From positions 47,499,648 to 47,563,647 of the forward strand of contig NC_045443.1 of NCBI RefSeq assembly GCF_002776525.5: a DNA stretch of 64,000 nt, given 5' to 3'. Each line of letters starts with the position of its first letter. Position 1 is the first letter of the stretch. The notes under the pieces are model-generated. The model was not told the DNA's origin. It was given only the letters and a program-made list of their open reading frames with translations, and searched no databases. Source of the DNA: Piliocolobus tephrosceles. Its lineage: Eukaryota; Chordata; Mammalia; Primates; Cercopithecidae. Of this stretch, positions 53,825-64,000 are shown one piece after another. The position numbers and the translations under genes are program-made.

Positions 53825-54040
53825 GCAAAATAGAAGTTTAGATTTTAATAAAATTTGTAGGGTTTCCAACTAATTTTTACAGAATTTACTTGTTTGCTTC
53901 AACTGTCTCCTTCTACCTCGGCTCTTGAAGGAGATGAGGACAGGCCTGGATTTAAAATACTTGTAATTTTGTATCCTGATCTCTCTTTGATCCCTTTCTT
54001 TTGCTGAGGAGTTATTTTTTTCTTTTATAGTAAGAAACAA
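53825..54040. other. Unassigned sequence
   Basis: No repeat or coding signal that I can name. Confidence 0.35.
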
Positions 54041-54397
54041 GGCTGGGCATGGTGGCTCATGCCTGTAATCCCAGAACTCTGAATGGCCAAGGCTGGTGGA
54101 ACTCAAGACCAGCCTGGACGACATGGAGAAACCTTGTCTCTACCAAAAATACAAAAAGGAAAACAACGACAACAATGAAACAAAAAACAATCGCCCCCAG
54201 TGTGGTGGCGTGTGCCTGTGATCCCAGCTACTCGCTACTCTGGAGGCTAAGGTAGGAAGATCACTTGAGCCTGGGAGGTGATGGCTGCAGTGACCTGAGA
54301 TTGCAGCCACTGCACACCAGCTTGGGTGACAGAGCAAGACTCCATCTCAAAAAAAAAAAAAAAGAAAGAAAGAAAGAAAAGAGAGAAAGAAAAGAAA
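54041..54397 (+). mobile_element. Alu with AAAG tail
   Basis: Left-arm deletions. Tail AAAG repeats lead into the next Alu. Confidence 0.91.
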
Positions 54398-54398
54398 T

Positions 54399-54724
54399 GG
54401 CCGGGAGCGGTGGCTCATGCCTGTAACCTGTAATCCCAGCACTTTGGGAGGCCGAAGCGGGTGGATCATGAGGTCAGGAGTCTGAGACCAACCTGGCCAG
54501 CATGGTGAAAACCCGTCTCTACTAAAAATACAAAAATTAGCTGGGCGTGGTGGCACACAGCTATAGTCCCAGCAACTCATGAGGCTGAGGCAGAAGAATC
54601 GCTGGAACCCGGGAGGCAGAAGTTGCACTGAGCCAAGATGGCGCCACTGCACTCCAGCCTGGGCAACAGAATGAGACTTTGTCTCAAAAAAAAAAAAAAA
54701 AAGAAAAGAAACAAACAAACAAAC
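54399..54724 (+). mobile_element. Alu
   Basis: Complete, with duplicated 'cctgtaa' in the head and an AAAC tail. Confidence 0.93.
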
Positions 54725-54933
54725 TCCACCTTTATCCCTACATTCCCCCTACTGGTCTGTGGTTGTTTTTATCTTGGCTGCAGCAGGCTGGCTGTGGTTT
54801 TTCTCTTGTCATGATAACTTCTAATTGCCATGTACAGTATGTTCAAAGTCAGGTAACTCCTCATTGTAAGCAAACCATGTAACTGCCCAGAGCAGCACTT
54901 ATAAACCAGCCTAATGTAAAAAAGAAAGAAATA
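54725..54933. other. Possible LTR fragment
   Basis: 'ttgtcatgataacttctaat', 'aaccatgtaactgcccagag' and 'cagcacttataaaccagcc' (a TATA-like end) have LTR character. Family unknown. Confidence 0.35.
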
Positions 54934-55219
54934 GGCCAGGCACGGTGGCTCACGCTTGTAATCCTAGCACTTTGGGAGGCCGAGGCAGGTGGATTGCCTG
55001 AGCTCAGGAGTTCGAGACCAGCCTGGGCAACATGGTGAAACCTCGCCTCTACTAAAATACAAAAAATTAGCCAGGTGTGGCGGCATGCACCTGTATTCCC
55101 AGCTACTCAGGAGGCTTAGGCAAGAGAATTGCTTGAACCCAGGATGCAGAGGTTGCAGTGAGTCGAGATCACGCCACTGTATTCCAGCCTGGGCAACAAG
55201 TGAGACTCTGTCTCAAAAA

Positions 55220-55259
<40 letters not shown>

Positions 55260-55261
55260 AA
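54934..55261 (+). mobile_element. Alu with AAAG tail up to the gap
   Basis: Complete. Its tail is the left side of the gapped AAAG array. Confidence 0.93.
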
Positions 55262-55362
55262 NNNNNNNNNNNNNNNNNNNNNNNNNNNNNNNNNNNNNNN
55301 NNNNNNNNNNNNNNNNNNNNNNNNNNNNNNNNNNNNNNNNNNNNNNNNNNNNNNNNNNNNNA

Positions 55363-55405
<43 letters not shown>
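55219..55405. repeat. (AAAG)n microsatellite with 100-N gap
   Basis: AAAG units on both sides of N at 55262-55361. The gap is probably an unresolved longer AAAG array. It is the tail of the Alu at 54934. Confidence 0.95.
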
Positions 55406-55406
55406 G

Positions 55407-55728
55407 GGCCGGGTGCGGTGGCTCAAGCCTGTAATCCCAGCACTTTGGGAGGCCGAGATGGGTGGATCATGAGGTCAGGAGATCGAGACCATCCTGGCTA
55501 ACACGGTGAAACCCCGTCTCTACTAAAAAATACAAAAAACTAGCCAGGCGAGGTGGCGGGCGCCTGTAGTCCCAGCTACTCGGGAGGCTGAGGCAGGAGA
55601 ATGGTGTGAACCGGGAGGCGGAGCTTGCAGTGAGCTGAGATCCGGCCACTGCACTCCAGTCTGGGCGACAGAGCGAGACTCCATCTCAAAAAAAAAAAAA
55701 GAAAGAAAGAAAGAAAAAAGAAAGAAAG
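55407..55728 (+). mobile_element. AluYR-type
   Basis: Directly after the gapped AAAG array. Tail AAAG. Confidence 0.95.
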
Positions 55729-55745
55729 CCTAAGATATGTATAGA

Positions 55746-56037
55746 GGCCAGGTGTGGGGGCTCACATCTGGAATCCCAGCATTTTGAGAAGCTGAGGTGA
55801 AAAGGTTACTTGAGGCCAAGAGTTCAAGACCAGCCTGGGCAACATAGGAGACCCTGTCTCTACAAAAATTAAACAAAAAATTAACTGGGTGTGGTAGTCC
55901 TAGATGCTTGGAAAGCTGAGGCTGGAGGATCCCTTGAGCCCAGGAGTCCAAGGTTTCATTGAGCTATTATTGCACCACTGCACTGTAGCCTGGGTGACAG
56001 AACCAGACCATATCTCTAAACAAAAATAAATAAATAA
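55746..56037 (+). mobile_element. Old Alu
   Basis: TSD (a/c)atgtat(a/g)gag on both sides. Confidence 0.91.
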
Positions 56038-56396
56038 ACTAAAACATGTATGGAGCCACGACAGACCCTGAATATCCAAAGAAATCTTGAGTAAAAAGAA
56101 CAAAGCAGGAAGCATCACCATACCTGATTTCAAAATCCAATACAAAGCCATAATAATCAAAACAGCATGGTACTAGCATAAAAACAGATACATTAGACCA
56201 ACGGAACAGAGTAGAGGGCCCAGAAATAAATCCACACATTTCAGTCAATTGATTTTCAGCAAAGATGCCAAAAATGTGGAAAGGAGAGTCTCTTCAATAA
56301 ATGGTGTTAGGAAAATTGGATATCCACATACAGAAGAATGAAATTAGACCCTCAACTTACACCATATACAAAAATCTACTTAAAATGGATTAGTTT

Positions 56397-56696
56397 TTTT
56401 TTTTTTTTTTTTTGATACTGAGTCTTGCTCCATTGCCCAGGCCGGAGTGCATTGGTACGATCTTGGCTCACTACAACCTCTGCCTCCCAGGTTCAAGTGA
56501 TTCTCCTGCCTCAGCTTCCCAGGTAACTGGAATTACAAGTGCCTGCCACTATGCCCAGTTAATTTTTGTATTTTTAGTAGAGATGGGGTTTCACCATGTT
56601 GGCTAGGCTGGTCTCGACCTCCTGACCTCAGGTGATCCACCCACCTTGGCCTCCCAAAGTGCTGGGATTACAGGCATGAGCCACCATGCCCGGTCT
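56397..56696 (-). mobile_element. Alu in L1
   Basis: Minus strand, TSD tggattag. Confidence 0.94.
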
Positions 56697-56728
56697 GGAT
56701 TAGATTTAAACATAAAATGTGAAATTAT

Positions 56729-57031
56729 GGCCAGGCAAGGTGGCTCACACCTGTAATCCCAGCACTTTGGGAGGCCGAGGTGGGGGATGACGAGGTCAGC
56801 AATTCAAGACCAGTCTGGCCAACATGGTGAAACCTCATCTCTACTAAAAATACAAAAATTAGCCGGGCATGGTTGTGCGCACCTGTAGTCTCAGCTACTC
56901 AGGAGGCTGAGGCAGGAGAATTGCTTGAACCCAGGAGGCAGAGGTTGCAGTGAGCTGAGATTGCGCCACAACACTCCAGCCTGGGCGACAGAGTAAGACT
57001 CTGTCTAAAAAAAAAAAAAAAAAAAAAAAAG
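56729..57031 (+). mobile_element. Alu in L1
   Basis: TSD tgaaattat, 24-base A-tail. Confidence 0.94.
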
Positions 57032-57216
57032 GTGAAATTATAAAACTATTAGAAGGAAACAGGGGAAAAGTTCCATGACATTTTTCTAGACAATGATTTT
57101 TGTATATGGTTCCAAAAGTATAGGTAACAAAAGCAAAAATAGGCAAATGGTGTTACATCAAACTAAAAGGCTTCTTCATGATTTCACTCATATGTGGAAT
57201 CTAAAGAAGTCAAACT

Positions 57217-57508
57217 TGCCAGGCACAGTGGCTCACGACTGTAATCCCAGCACTTTGGAGGCTGAGGCGGGCGGATCACAAGGTCAGGAGATTGAGACCA
57301 TCCTGACTAACATGGTGAAACCCCGTCTCTACCAAAAATAAAAAAAATTAGCCGGGCATGGTGGTAGGCGCCTGTAGTCCCAGCTACTCAGGAGGCTGAG
57401 GCAGTAGAATGGTGTGAACCCGGGAGGTGGAGCTTGCAGTGAGCCGAGATCACACCACTGCACTCCAGTCTGGGCAACAGAATGAGACTCCATCTCAAAA
57501 AAAAAAAA
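57217..57508 (+). mobile_element. Alu in L1
   Basis: TSD aagtcaaact. Confidence 0.94.
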
Positions 57509-57739
57509 AAGTCAAACTCATAGAAGCAGAAAGTGTAGAGTGGTGGTTAGCAGAGGCTGTGGATGGGCAGATTGTGGAGATGTTAGTCAAAGGACACATT
57601 TTTTTTCAGTTAGACAGGAGAAATAAGTTCAAGAGATTATTACACATCATGATAACTATAGTTAATAACAATACATTGTATACTTAAAGATTCCTGAGAG
57701 TGGATTTTAAGTGTTCTCATCACAAAAAGAAATTCGAGG

Positions 57740-57961
57740 TGGCTGAGCATGGTGGCTCACGCTTATAATCCCAGCACTTTGGGAGGCCATGGTGGGTGGA
57801 TCACCTGAGGTCAGGAGATCGAGATCAGCCTCACCAACATGGTGAAACCCTGTCTCTACTAAAAATACAACAATTAGCCAGGCATGGTGGTGCCCACCTG
57901 TAATCCCAGCTACTAGGGAGGCAGGATAATCACTTGAACCTGGGAGGTAGAGGTTGCAGTG
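57740..57961 (+). mobile_element. 3'-truncated Alu
   Basis: Ends abruptly after 'gaggttgcagtg' with no tail; a later deletion joined it to L1. Confidence 0.9.
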
Positions 57962-58208
57962 TACAACAGTGTGTGTCAATCACATGAACTTAGAATGAAG
58001 CAAAATAAGCCAGACATTAATGAATACATATCATATGATTCCATTTATCAGGCAAAGCTGACCTACAGTGTTAAAAGTCACAATAGTGATTGTTTTGTGA
58101 CGAACTAGAGGCTTCTGTGATTCTTTGAGATAATTCTTTGAGCTTTTCACTTTGAATTTTCATTCTATATATTCTAATTTTTTTTAAGTTAACAAAAAGA
58201 ATTCAACT

Positions 58209-58534
58209 AGGCCCATGTAGTGGCTCACGCCTGTAATCCCAGCACTTTGGAAGGCTGAGGTGGGCAGGTCACCTGAGTTTGGGAGTTTGAGACCAGCTTG
58301 GCCAACACTGTAAAACCTTCTTTGCTAAAAATACAAAAATTAGCCAGGCATGGTGGTGCGTGCCTGTAATCCCAGCTACTTGGGAGGCTGAGGCAGGAGA
58401 ATAGCTTAAACCCAGTGGGGGAGTGGAGGTGGGGCTGAGGGTGGGGGGAGGGTGCCGTGAACCAAGGTTGCACCACTGCATTCCAGCCTGGGCAGCAGAA
58501 TGAGACTCCGCCTCAAAAAAAAAAAAAAAAAAAA
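58209..58534 (+). mobile_element. Alu with G-rich insertion
   Basis: TSD aattcaact. A G-rich expansion lies at 58416-58453. Confidence 0.92.
58431..58452 (+). other. Canonical G-quadruplex motif
   Basis: Runs GGGG, GGG, GGGGGG and GGG with loops CTGA, T and A fit the four-run G4 pattern with short loops. Confidence 0.8.
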
Positions 58535-58699
58535 TTCAACTTATGATTTCAGCCCGGACGGATATTGGAAAAAACTTTCAGTTTGTGTTCTATTCTATTT
58601 TTTTCTATTCAGCAAAATGGTTATCAACTCATCAACACAGAAGACTTCCATGATCAGACCAAATGTGGGGTCGGAGGAGCAGATTCTCCCCACCACCAA

Positions 58700-59920
58700 G
58701 CAGGGAACCATTTCTGCAATGGACATCAGGTGGGTGTCCTTTATTTCAATTCGGACACTATCTACCTAGATATAGTGTCAGATCCCATAGGTCGAAGCCT
58801 CAGTCCCCAGAATTGCCCCCCACTCAGACACCAGTCACAAGTCCGGGCCTCCAGAACTTCTGATCAATCAATTTCAAGTTGGGGTTCCTAAGACCCCTTC
58901 TTTTGGTTGGATTAATTTGCTGGAGCAGCTCACAGAACTGGTTTATTGAAGAGATGCATAGAGCAAGGTATTGTGGAAGAGGAATGGAGCTTCTGAAGCA
59001 GCTACATTGTCTCCAGTATATACCTGGGGTTCATCGTCTCGTGCCAGGAAAATTTAGGACACGAATACACAGTAGGAGTTTAGGAGTGGACGTTTAATAG
59101 GCAGAAGAGAAAGAAAAACAGCACTCTCAATAAAGAGAGGGAGGTCTTCCCAGAGGAAAAGACCGGCTGGTGGTGGATGTGCTAGATTTTACAGTCTGGC
59201 TTGGGGAGCTGGTGTATGGGGCTCACAGATTGGTTCAATCAGATATGACATTGACATAGCGCATATGGAAGACTGGTTGCTCCACCCTAATACTACTATG
59301 CAAGTGAACTCTCCTTGGCCAGCACCACCTTGTCTGCTCCCTACTGTACACAAGGCTGGCAGAGAAGCAAAGATGGAGCCACCCTCTTGAACATATCTAG
59401 TCCCTAGTTTCTCCCAGCTTGCTGGTCTGTGTCTGCAGCTCGACTTCACAGGCTGCTCTTTGTTAGAAAATGATTTGGGGCTGCTTTTCATTAAAAAGAA
59501 AAACCTTACCAAGGACTCCCATACCCTTACTATCTGCCCAAGTGGTTTCTTCTTAACTCGTATATCACTTTCATATTCTCCCTGGGCACACCACTCTTCA
59601 GGAACCTCCATGTGTTCAACTCTCTGTAAGCTCTCCAAACCCTGTCCTTTTGGCTTTGTATGGAGGTTTGATTACAGAGGCAAAGTTGATTAAACCATTG
59701 GCCATAGATAAGCAGCTTGACCTTCAGTGGCTTTCTCCAACCCAGAAGGTTGGGGGATGGAGTTGAAAGTCCCAATCCTCTAATCAGGCCTTTGACTTTC
59801 TAATGACCAGTCCCATCCTGAAGCTATCTTGTCAATCATTAGCATACAAAAAGACATCACTTTGGAGATTCCAAAGATTTTAAGAATTGTTACATTTCAC
59901 AATATCCCAATGGAATAACA
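58700..59920 (-). mobile_element. Old ERV LTR, split by a second LTR
   Basis: The LTR-like wording on the left ('cactatctacctagatatag', an AATAAA on the minus strand near 58943) resumes on the right at about 59575 ('cacaccactcttcagg', 'gtccttttggctttgtatgg', 'attagcatacaaaaagaca'). The middle is a different LTR. The family was not assigned and the edges are approximate. Confidence 0.6.
59041..59574 (-). mobile_element. LTR inserted in an older LTR
   Basis: A distinct LTR-like segment ('tgccaggaaaatttaggac', 'gagtggacgtttaatagg', 'agattggttcaatcagatat') lies between the two halves of the older LTR. No internal retroviral genes. The edges were judged from where the flanking LTR text breaks and resumes. 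Confidence 0.55.
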
Positions 59921-59940
59921 GGGTCAAGATTTATCCTCTC

Positions 59941-60234
59941 AGCCGGTAGCAGTGGCTCACACCTGTAAGCCCAGTACTTTGGGAGGCAGAGGCGGGTGGA
60001 TCGCCTGAAGTCAGGAGTTCGAGACTAGCCTGGGCAACACAGTCAAACACTGTCTCTACTAAAAATACAAAATTCACCCAGGTGGGTGGCACGCACCCGT
60101 AATCTCAGCTACTTGGGAGACTGAGGCAGGAGAATCGCTTGAACCTGGGAGGTGGAGGTTGCAGTGAGCTGAGATTGTGCCATTGCACTCCAGTGTGGGC
60201 AACAAGAGCGAAACTCCGTCTCAAAAAAAAAAAA
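59941..60234 (+). mobile_element. Alu
   Basis: TSD agat(t/g)tatc(c/t)tctc. Confidence 0.94.
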
Positions 60235-60248
60235 AGATGTATCTTCTC

Positions 60249-60370
60249 ATCCAAAACAACTAAGTGACAGTTGAGAGTTACCTAAAAGGATTAATGAGAA
60301 CAATTCACAGACCTCACGTAGGGAGGGGCAATAGTTTCTCCCTAGAAAAAATTAATTTCTTAAAATTCAG
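60249..60370. other. Short unassigned spacer
   Basis: Lies between two Alus. Nothing recognisable. Confidence 0.35.
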
Positions 60371-60672
60371 TGCCTGGGCACAGTGGCTCACGCCTGTAAT
60401 CCTAGCACTTTGGGAGGTCGAAGCGAGCAGATCACTTGAGATTAGGAGTTTGAGACCAGCCCGGTCAACATGGAGAAACCCCATTTCTACCAAAAATACA
60501 AAAATTAGCTGGGAGTGGCGCATGCCTGAGGTCGCAGCTACTCGGAAAGCTGAGGTGGGAGGATCACTCGGGCCTGGGAGGCGCAGGTTGCCGAGACCCG
60601 AGATTGCGCCACTATACTCCAGCCTGGGCAAAGGCAGAGGGAGACTCTGTCATTTAAAAAAAAAAAAAAAAA
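60371..60672 (+). mobile_element. Alu
   Basis: TSD aaaattcag. Confidence 0.92.
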
Positions 60673-60806
60673 TTCAGGTGTGATGGCTCATGCCTGTGAT
60701 CTCAGCACTTTGGGAGGCTGAGGTGGGAGGAATGCTTGAGTTCAAGAGTTTAAGACTAGCTTGAGCAAAATAACAAGACCTTATCTCTACTAAAAATAAA
60801 AAAATA
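60673..60806 (+). mobile_element. Alu left arm
   Basis: A single arm between two full Alus. Confidence 0.85.
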
Positions 60807-61098
60807 GGCTGGGCACTGTGGCTCACTCCTGTAATCCCAGCACTTTGGGAGGCCGAGGTGGGTGGATCATCTGAGGCTGGGAGTTCAAGACCAGCCTGAC
60901 CCACATGGAGAAACCCCGTCTCTACTAAAAATACAAAAATTAGCTGGGGTCATGGCGCATGCCTGTAATCCCAGCTACTCGGGAGGCTGAGGTAGGAGAA
61001 TCACTTAAACCCGGGAGGCAGAGGTTGCAGTGAGCCGAGATCGCGCCATTGAACTCCAGCCTGGGCAAAAAGAGTGAAACTCCATCTCAAAAAAAGAA
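60807..61098 (+). mobile_element. Alu
   Basis: Complete, ends at the ERV-L relic. Confidence 0.94.
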
Positions 61099-62385
61099 AC
61101 TTCCTTGGGCCAGATGGTTTTGCAGGTAAATTCTACCCAACTGGCGAGTTAATATACTCCTGAGATAGAAGAGTGAAGCTGTATTGCTGGCCTTCCCAGA
61201 TTAAAGCAAACTACTTTTGGTGGGCCTTATAGACAGATTCGAAGAAATAATCATTTGCCAGATCATAGAGGCATACCAGGAACCAGGGGATGTGTTAATT
61301 TGTTCAAGCAATGAAACCACATCTGGTACAGAAGCTATGACTGGAGTTAGTACCTAGTTAAGCTTACAATAATCCACTGTCGTTCTCCAAAATCCATCTG
61401 TATTCTTTACAGGCCAAACAGGAAAGCTGAATGAGGATATGGTTGGAATCATCACTAAGGCATCTTTGAAGTCCTTAGTGATGGCACTAATTCCTCCAAG
61501 AATGGGATATTTGTTTTGTTTTTACTGTTTTTCTAGGTAGAGGCACTAGTGGCTCCTATTTGGCCTTTCTCACCATAGTAGCCCTCATTCCACAGGTAAG
61601 GGAGCCAGTGCGGGGATTCTGCCATCTACTGAGTATGTATATTCCAATTATACATTTTGGAACTTGTGAAATAACTACAGGATGAGTGTGTGGGATGACT
61701 CACACACTGGGTTCACTGTGAGATGGGCCTGAGCTAAAGCTCTTTTGATTAATGGGTAGACCACAATAACATTTTGGATCTCCTGGAATTAATGTCGGCT
61801 CAGAGCCAGTGTCCAGCAGTCCCCCAAAAGGTCTGATTATTTCCTTTTTCCCAATGCACACTCTGATACAAGGTCATAGGTCCCCTTGGGGAAGGTCAGG
61901 AGAAAAAGTAATAGTATAAATGTAGGGCCCTTCTTCAAGGAACTTGAGGTCCTGTTCACCCAAGGAGCTCTGAGTCTGTCAACTGGCTCAAGTCTGGGAA
62001 TTGACTGAGGGACTGCCACTCTGTTTTCATGATTCAGATATTTATGTTCATTCAATCTAGGAATTTTCTACTTGTTTAGATTAAGTAAGAATTTAGTAGG
62101 CTTCCTATCCATTTCTGGGAACACTATGATCAACTAGCCAATGCCATAGGTCAGTATGAGTCAGACTATTTTGATTGCTGCTTTGATGCTGCTGTCCATT
62201 ACAGGAATCATATCCACCTTGCCTTTGGTGGTTGGGTGCCACCACTGGGTCCCAGTTAGGTTTACAAATTCAGTGACTATAATTCCCACTATTATGGTCT
62301 GAACTGTAGAGAAGAGTGATCACAGAGCTCTTCAAGGATGCCGGGGCTTCCTTCTCTGTATTTTTTTCTCATACTATTGGTGAAA
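61099..62385 (-). mobile_element. ERV-L-like pol relic (protease/reverse-transcriptase region)
   Basis: Reverse-complement reading of about 61440-61100 resembles the start of ERV-L reverse transcriptase: a V-D-Y-x-K-L-N type segment near 61380 and a downstream V-P-D-V-V-S-L-L-E-Q type segment. Upstream (to about 62385) the text looks like the preceding protease-linker part. Stops and small indels occur throughout, so it is non-functional. An Alu ends it at 61098, and an Alu chimera begins at 62386. Confidence 0.6.
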
Positions 62386-62588
62386 GCCAGCACAGTGGCT
62401 CATGTCTACAATCCCAGCATTTTGGGAGGCTGAGGCAGCCACCACACCTGGCTAATTGTTGTATGTTTTGTAGAAACAGGGTCTCCCCATGTTGCCCAGG
62501 CTGGTCTCAAACTCCTTAGCTCAAGCAATCCTCCCACTTTGGATTCCCAAAGTGCGAGGATTACAGCCATGAGCTACCATGCCCTGCC
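62386..62588. mobile_element. Head-on Alu chimera
   Basis: 62386-62438 is the head of a plus-strand Alu. From 62439 it reads as the right half of a minus-strand Alu. Confidence 0.85.
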
Positions 62589-62589
62589 T

Positions 62590-63254
62590 CCTTTTTTTTT
62601 TTTTTTTTGAGATAGAGGCTTGCTCCCTCGCCCAGGTTGGAGTGTAGTGGTGCAATTGCGGCTCACTGCAAGCTCCGCCTCCCAGGTTCAAGCAATTTTC
62701 CTGCCTCAGCCTCCCAAATAGCTGGGATTACAGCTACTTGGGAGCTGTAATCACACCTAGCAGACTTTTTTTTTTTTTTTGGAGACGGAGTGTTCCCTCT
62801 GCCACCCAGGCTGGAGTGCAGTGGTGCGATCTCAGCTCACTGCAAGCTCTGCCTCCCGAGTTCATGCCATTCTCCTGCCTCAGCCTCCCGAGTAGCTGGG
62901 ACTACAGGCACCTGCCACCACACCCGGCTCATTTTTTGTATTTTTGGTAGAGACGGGATCTCACCGTGTTAGCCAAGATGGTCTCGAATTCCTGACCTCG
63001 TGATCCGCCCGCCTCGGCCTCCCAAAGTGCTGGGATTACAGGTGTGAGCCACCACGCCCAGCCACACCTGGCAGATTTTGTACAGCTACTTGGGAGCTGT
63101 AACCACACCTGGTAGATTTTTGTATTTTTAGTAGAGACGGGATTTCACCATGTTGGCCAGGCTGGTCTCAAACTCCTGACCTCAGGTTGTCTGATCCACC
63201 CTTGTCGGGCTCCCAAAGTGCTGGGATTACAGGCATGAGCCACCACGCCTGGCC
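62590..63254 (-). mobile_element. Alu split by a younger Alu, with local duplication
   Basis: Pieces 62590-62765 and 63064-63254. Confidence 0.85.
62766..63063 (-). mobile_element. AluY nested in Alu
   Basis: Complete, TSD acacct(a/g)gcaga(c/t)ttt. Confidence 0.93.
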
Positions 63255-63297
63255 TTATTTTATTTTTGTATTTTATTTTTATTTTTATTATTTTTTA

Positions 63298-63588
63298 TTT
63301 TTTTTTGAGACAGAATCTCGCTCTGGCGCCCAGGCTGGAGTGCAGTGACCGGATCTCAGCTCACTGCAAGCTCCCTCTCTCGGGTTTACGCCATTCTCCT
63401 GCCTCAGCCTCCCGAGTAGCTGGGACTACAGGCGCCCGCCACCTCGCCCAGCTAGTTTTTTTGTATTTTTTAGTAGAGACGGGGTTTCACCGTGTTAGCC
63501 AGGATGGTCTCGATCTCCTGACCTCGTGATCCGCCCATCTTGGCCTCCCAAAGTGCTAGGATTACAGGCCTGAGCCACCGTACCGGGC
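63298..63588 (-). mobile_element. AluYR-type
   Basis: Minus strand, TSD tattttttattttt. Confidence 0.94.
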
Positions 63589-63611
63589 CTATTTTTTATT
63601 TTTATACATAT

Positions 63612-63896
63612 TTTTTGATACAGAGTCTTGCTCTGTCACCCAGGATGGAGGGTAGTGGTGCGATCTTGGCTCACTGAAACCTCTGTCTCCTGGGTTCAAG
63701 CAATTCTCCTGCCTCAGCCTCCCAAGTAGCTAGGACTACAGGCACCCGCCACCATGCCTGGCTAATTTTTGTGTTTTTAGTAGATACAGGGTTTTACCAT
63801 GTTGGCCAGGCTGGTCTCGAACTCCTGACCTTGTGATCCGCCTGCCTCAGCCTCCCAAAGGTCTGAGATTACAGGCGTGAGCCACCACACCTGGCC
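63612..63896 (-). mobile_element. Alu
   Basis: Minus strand, complete. Confidence 0.94.
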
Positions 63897-64000
63897 TATT
63901 TTATTTTTTTGAGGCAGTCTCACTCTTCAGTCACCTAGGCTGGAGTGCAGTGGCGCGATCTTGGCTCACTGCAGCCTCTGTCTCCTAGGCAGATTCTCAT
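63897..64000 (-). mobile_element. Alu cut by window end
   Basis: Tail and first half of the 3' side of a minus-strand Alu. Confidence 0.92.

Larger units (their letters stand above)
56038..58195 (+). mobile_element. Third old L1, ORF2 end and 3' UTR
   Basis: L1 ORF2 at 56038-56396 ('aacagcatggtactagcata'), 56697-56728, 57032-57216 ('gatttcactcatatgtggaa'), 57509-57739 and 57962-58195 is colinear and interrupted by Alus. Heavily mutated. Confidence 0.78.

Overview
This is nuclear DNA of a primate, most likely an Old World monkey. About 100 Alu copies fill well over 40% of the window, alongside nested L1, MIR, LTR and MER5A elements. Ten or so young Alus (for example 5967-6274, 13324-13616, 25300-25605, 39157-39461, 55407-55728) carry the AluYR-like form typical of macaques, baboons and their relatives: 'ctcaagcctgtaatcc' near the head and 'actagccgggcgaggtgg' in the middle. 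Three runs of N (100, 10 and 100 bases) show that it is a draft assembly.

The one recognisable protein-coding gene is FAM186A, on the minus strand, here incomplete at both ends. In transcript order I can place exons at 31460-31174, a predicted 26-base micro-exon at 29192-29167, 29048-28878, a giant exon at 24045-18859, and 2150-1958. Splice sites and codon phases agree across all of them. The giant exon encodes a Lys/Glu/Gln-rich coiled-coil region, then a tandem array of 12-residue LTPQQAQ-type repeats (36 bp each) broken by a 100-N gap, then a Pro-rich region and the conserved C-terminal segment shared with FAM186B. The first and last coding exons were not found. The gene has no established biochemical function. 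The only other gene-like object is a dead processed copy of RPL26 at 33691-34226.

Layout: 1-1957, 3' flank or last intron (inverted MIR pair, Alus). 2151-18858, a 16.7 kb intron of Alus, minus-strand L1 and MIR. 18859-24045, giant exon. 24046-31173, introns with an old L1M and Alus around two small exons. 31174-31460, most upstream exon found. 31461-33690, MIR, MER5A and Alus, then the RPL26 pseudogene. 34290-51460, an L1-dominated block in which an old L1 is split by a 4.4 kb younger, 5'-inverted L1, followed by a second old L1 with the same upstream junction (possible ancient tandem duplication) and LTRs. 51783-64000, solo LTRs, a third old L1, nested LTRs, an ERV-L-like pol relic and a dense Alu cluster.

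I found no dedicated new biological system. The most informative observations are the repeat array and what it says about the true gap length, the micro-exon, a template-switch-like copy of 42 bp (including non-Alu flank) between two inverted Alus, and several layers of nested retrotransposition readable from target-site duplications (TSDs).
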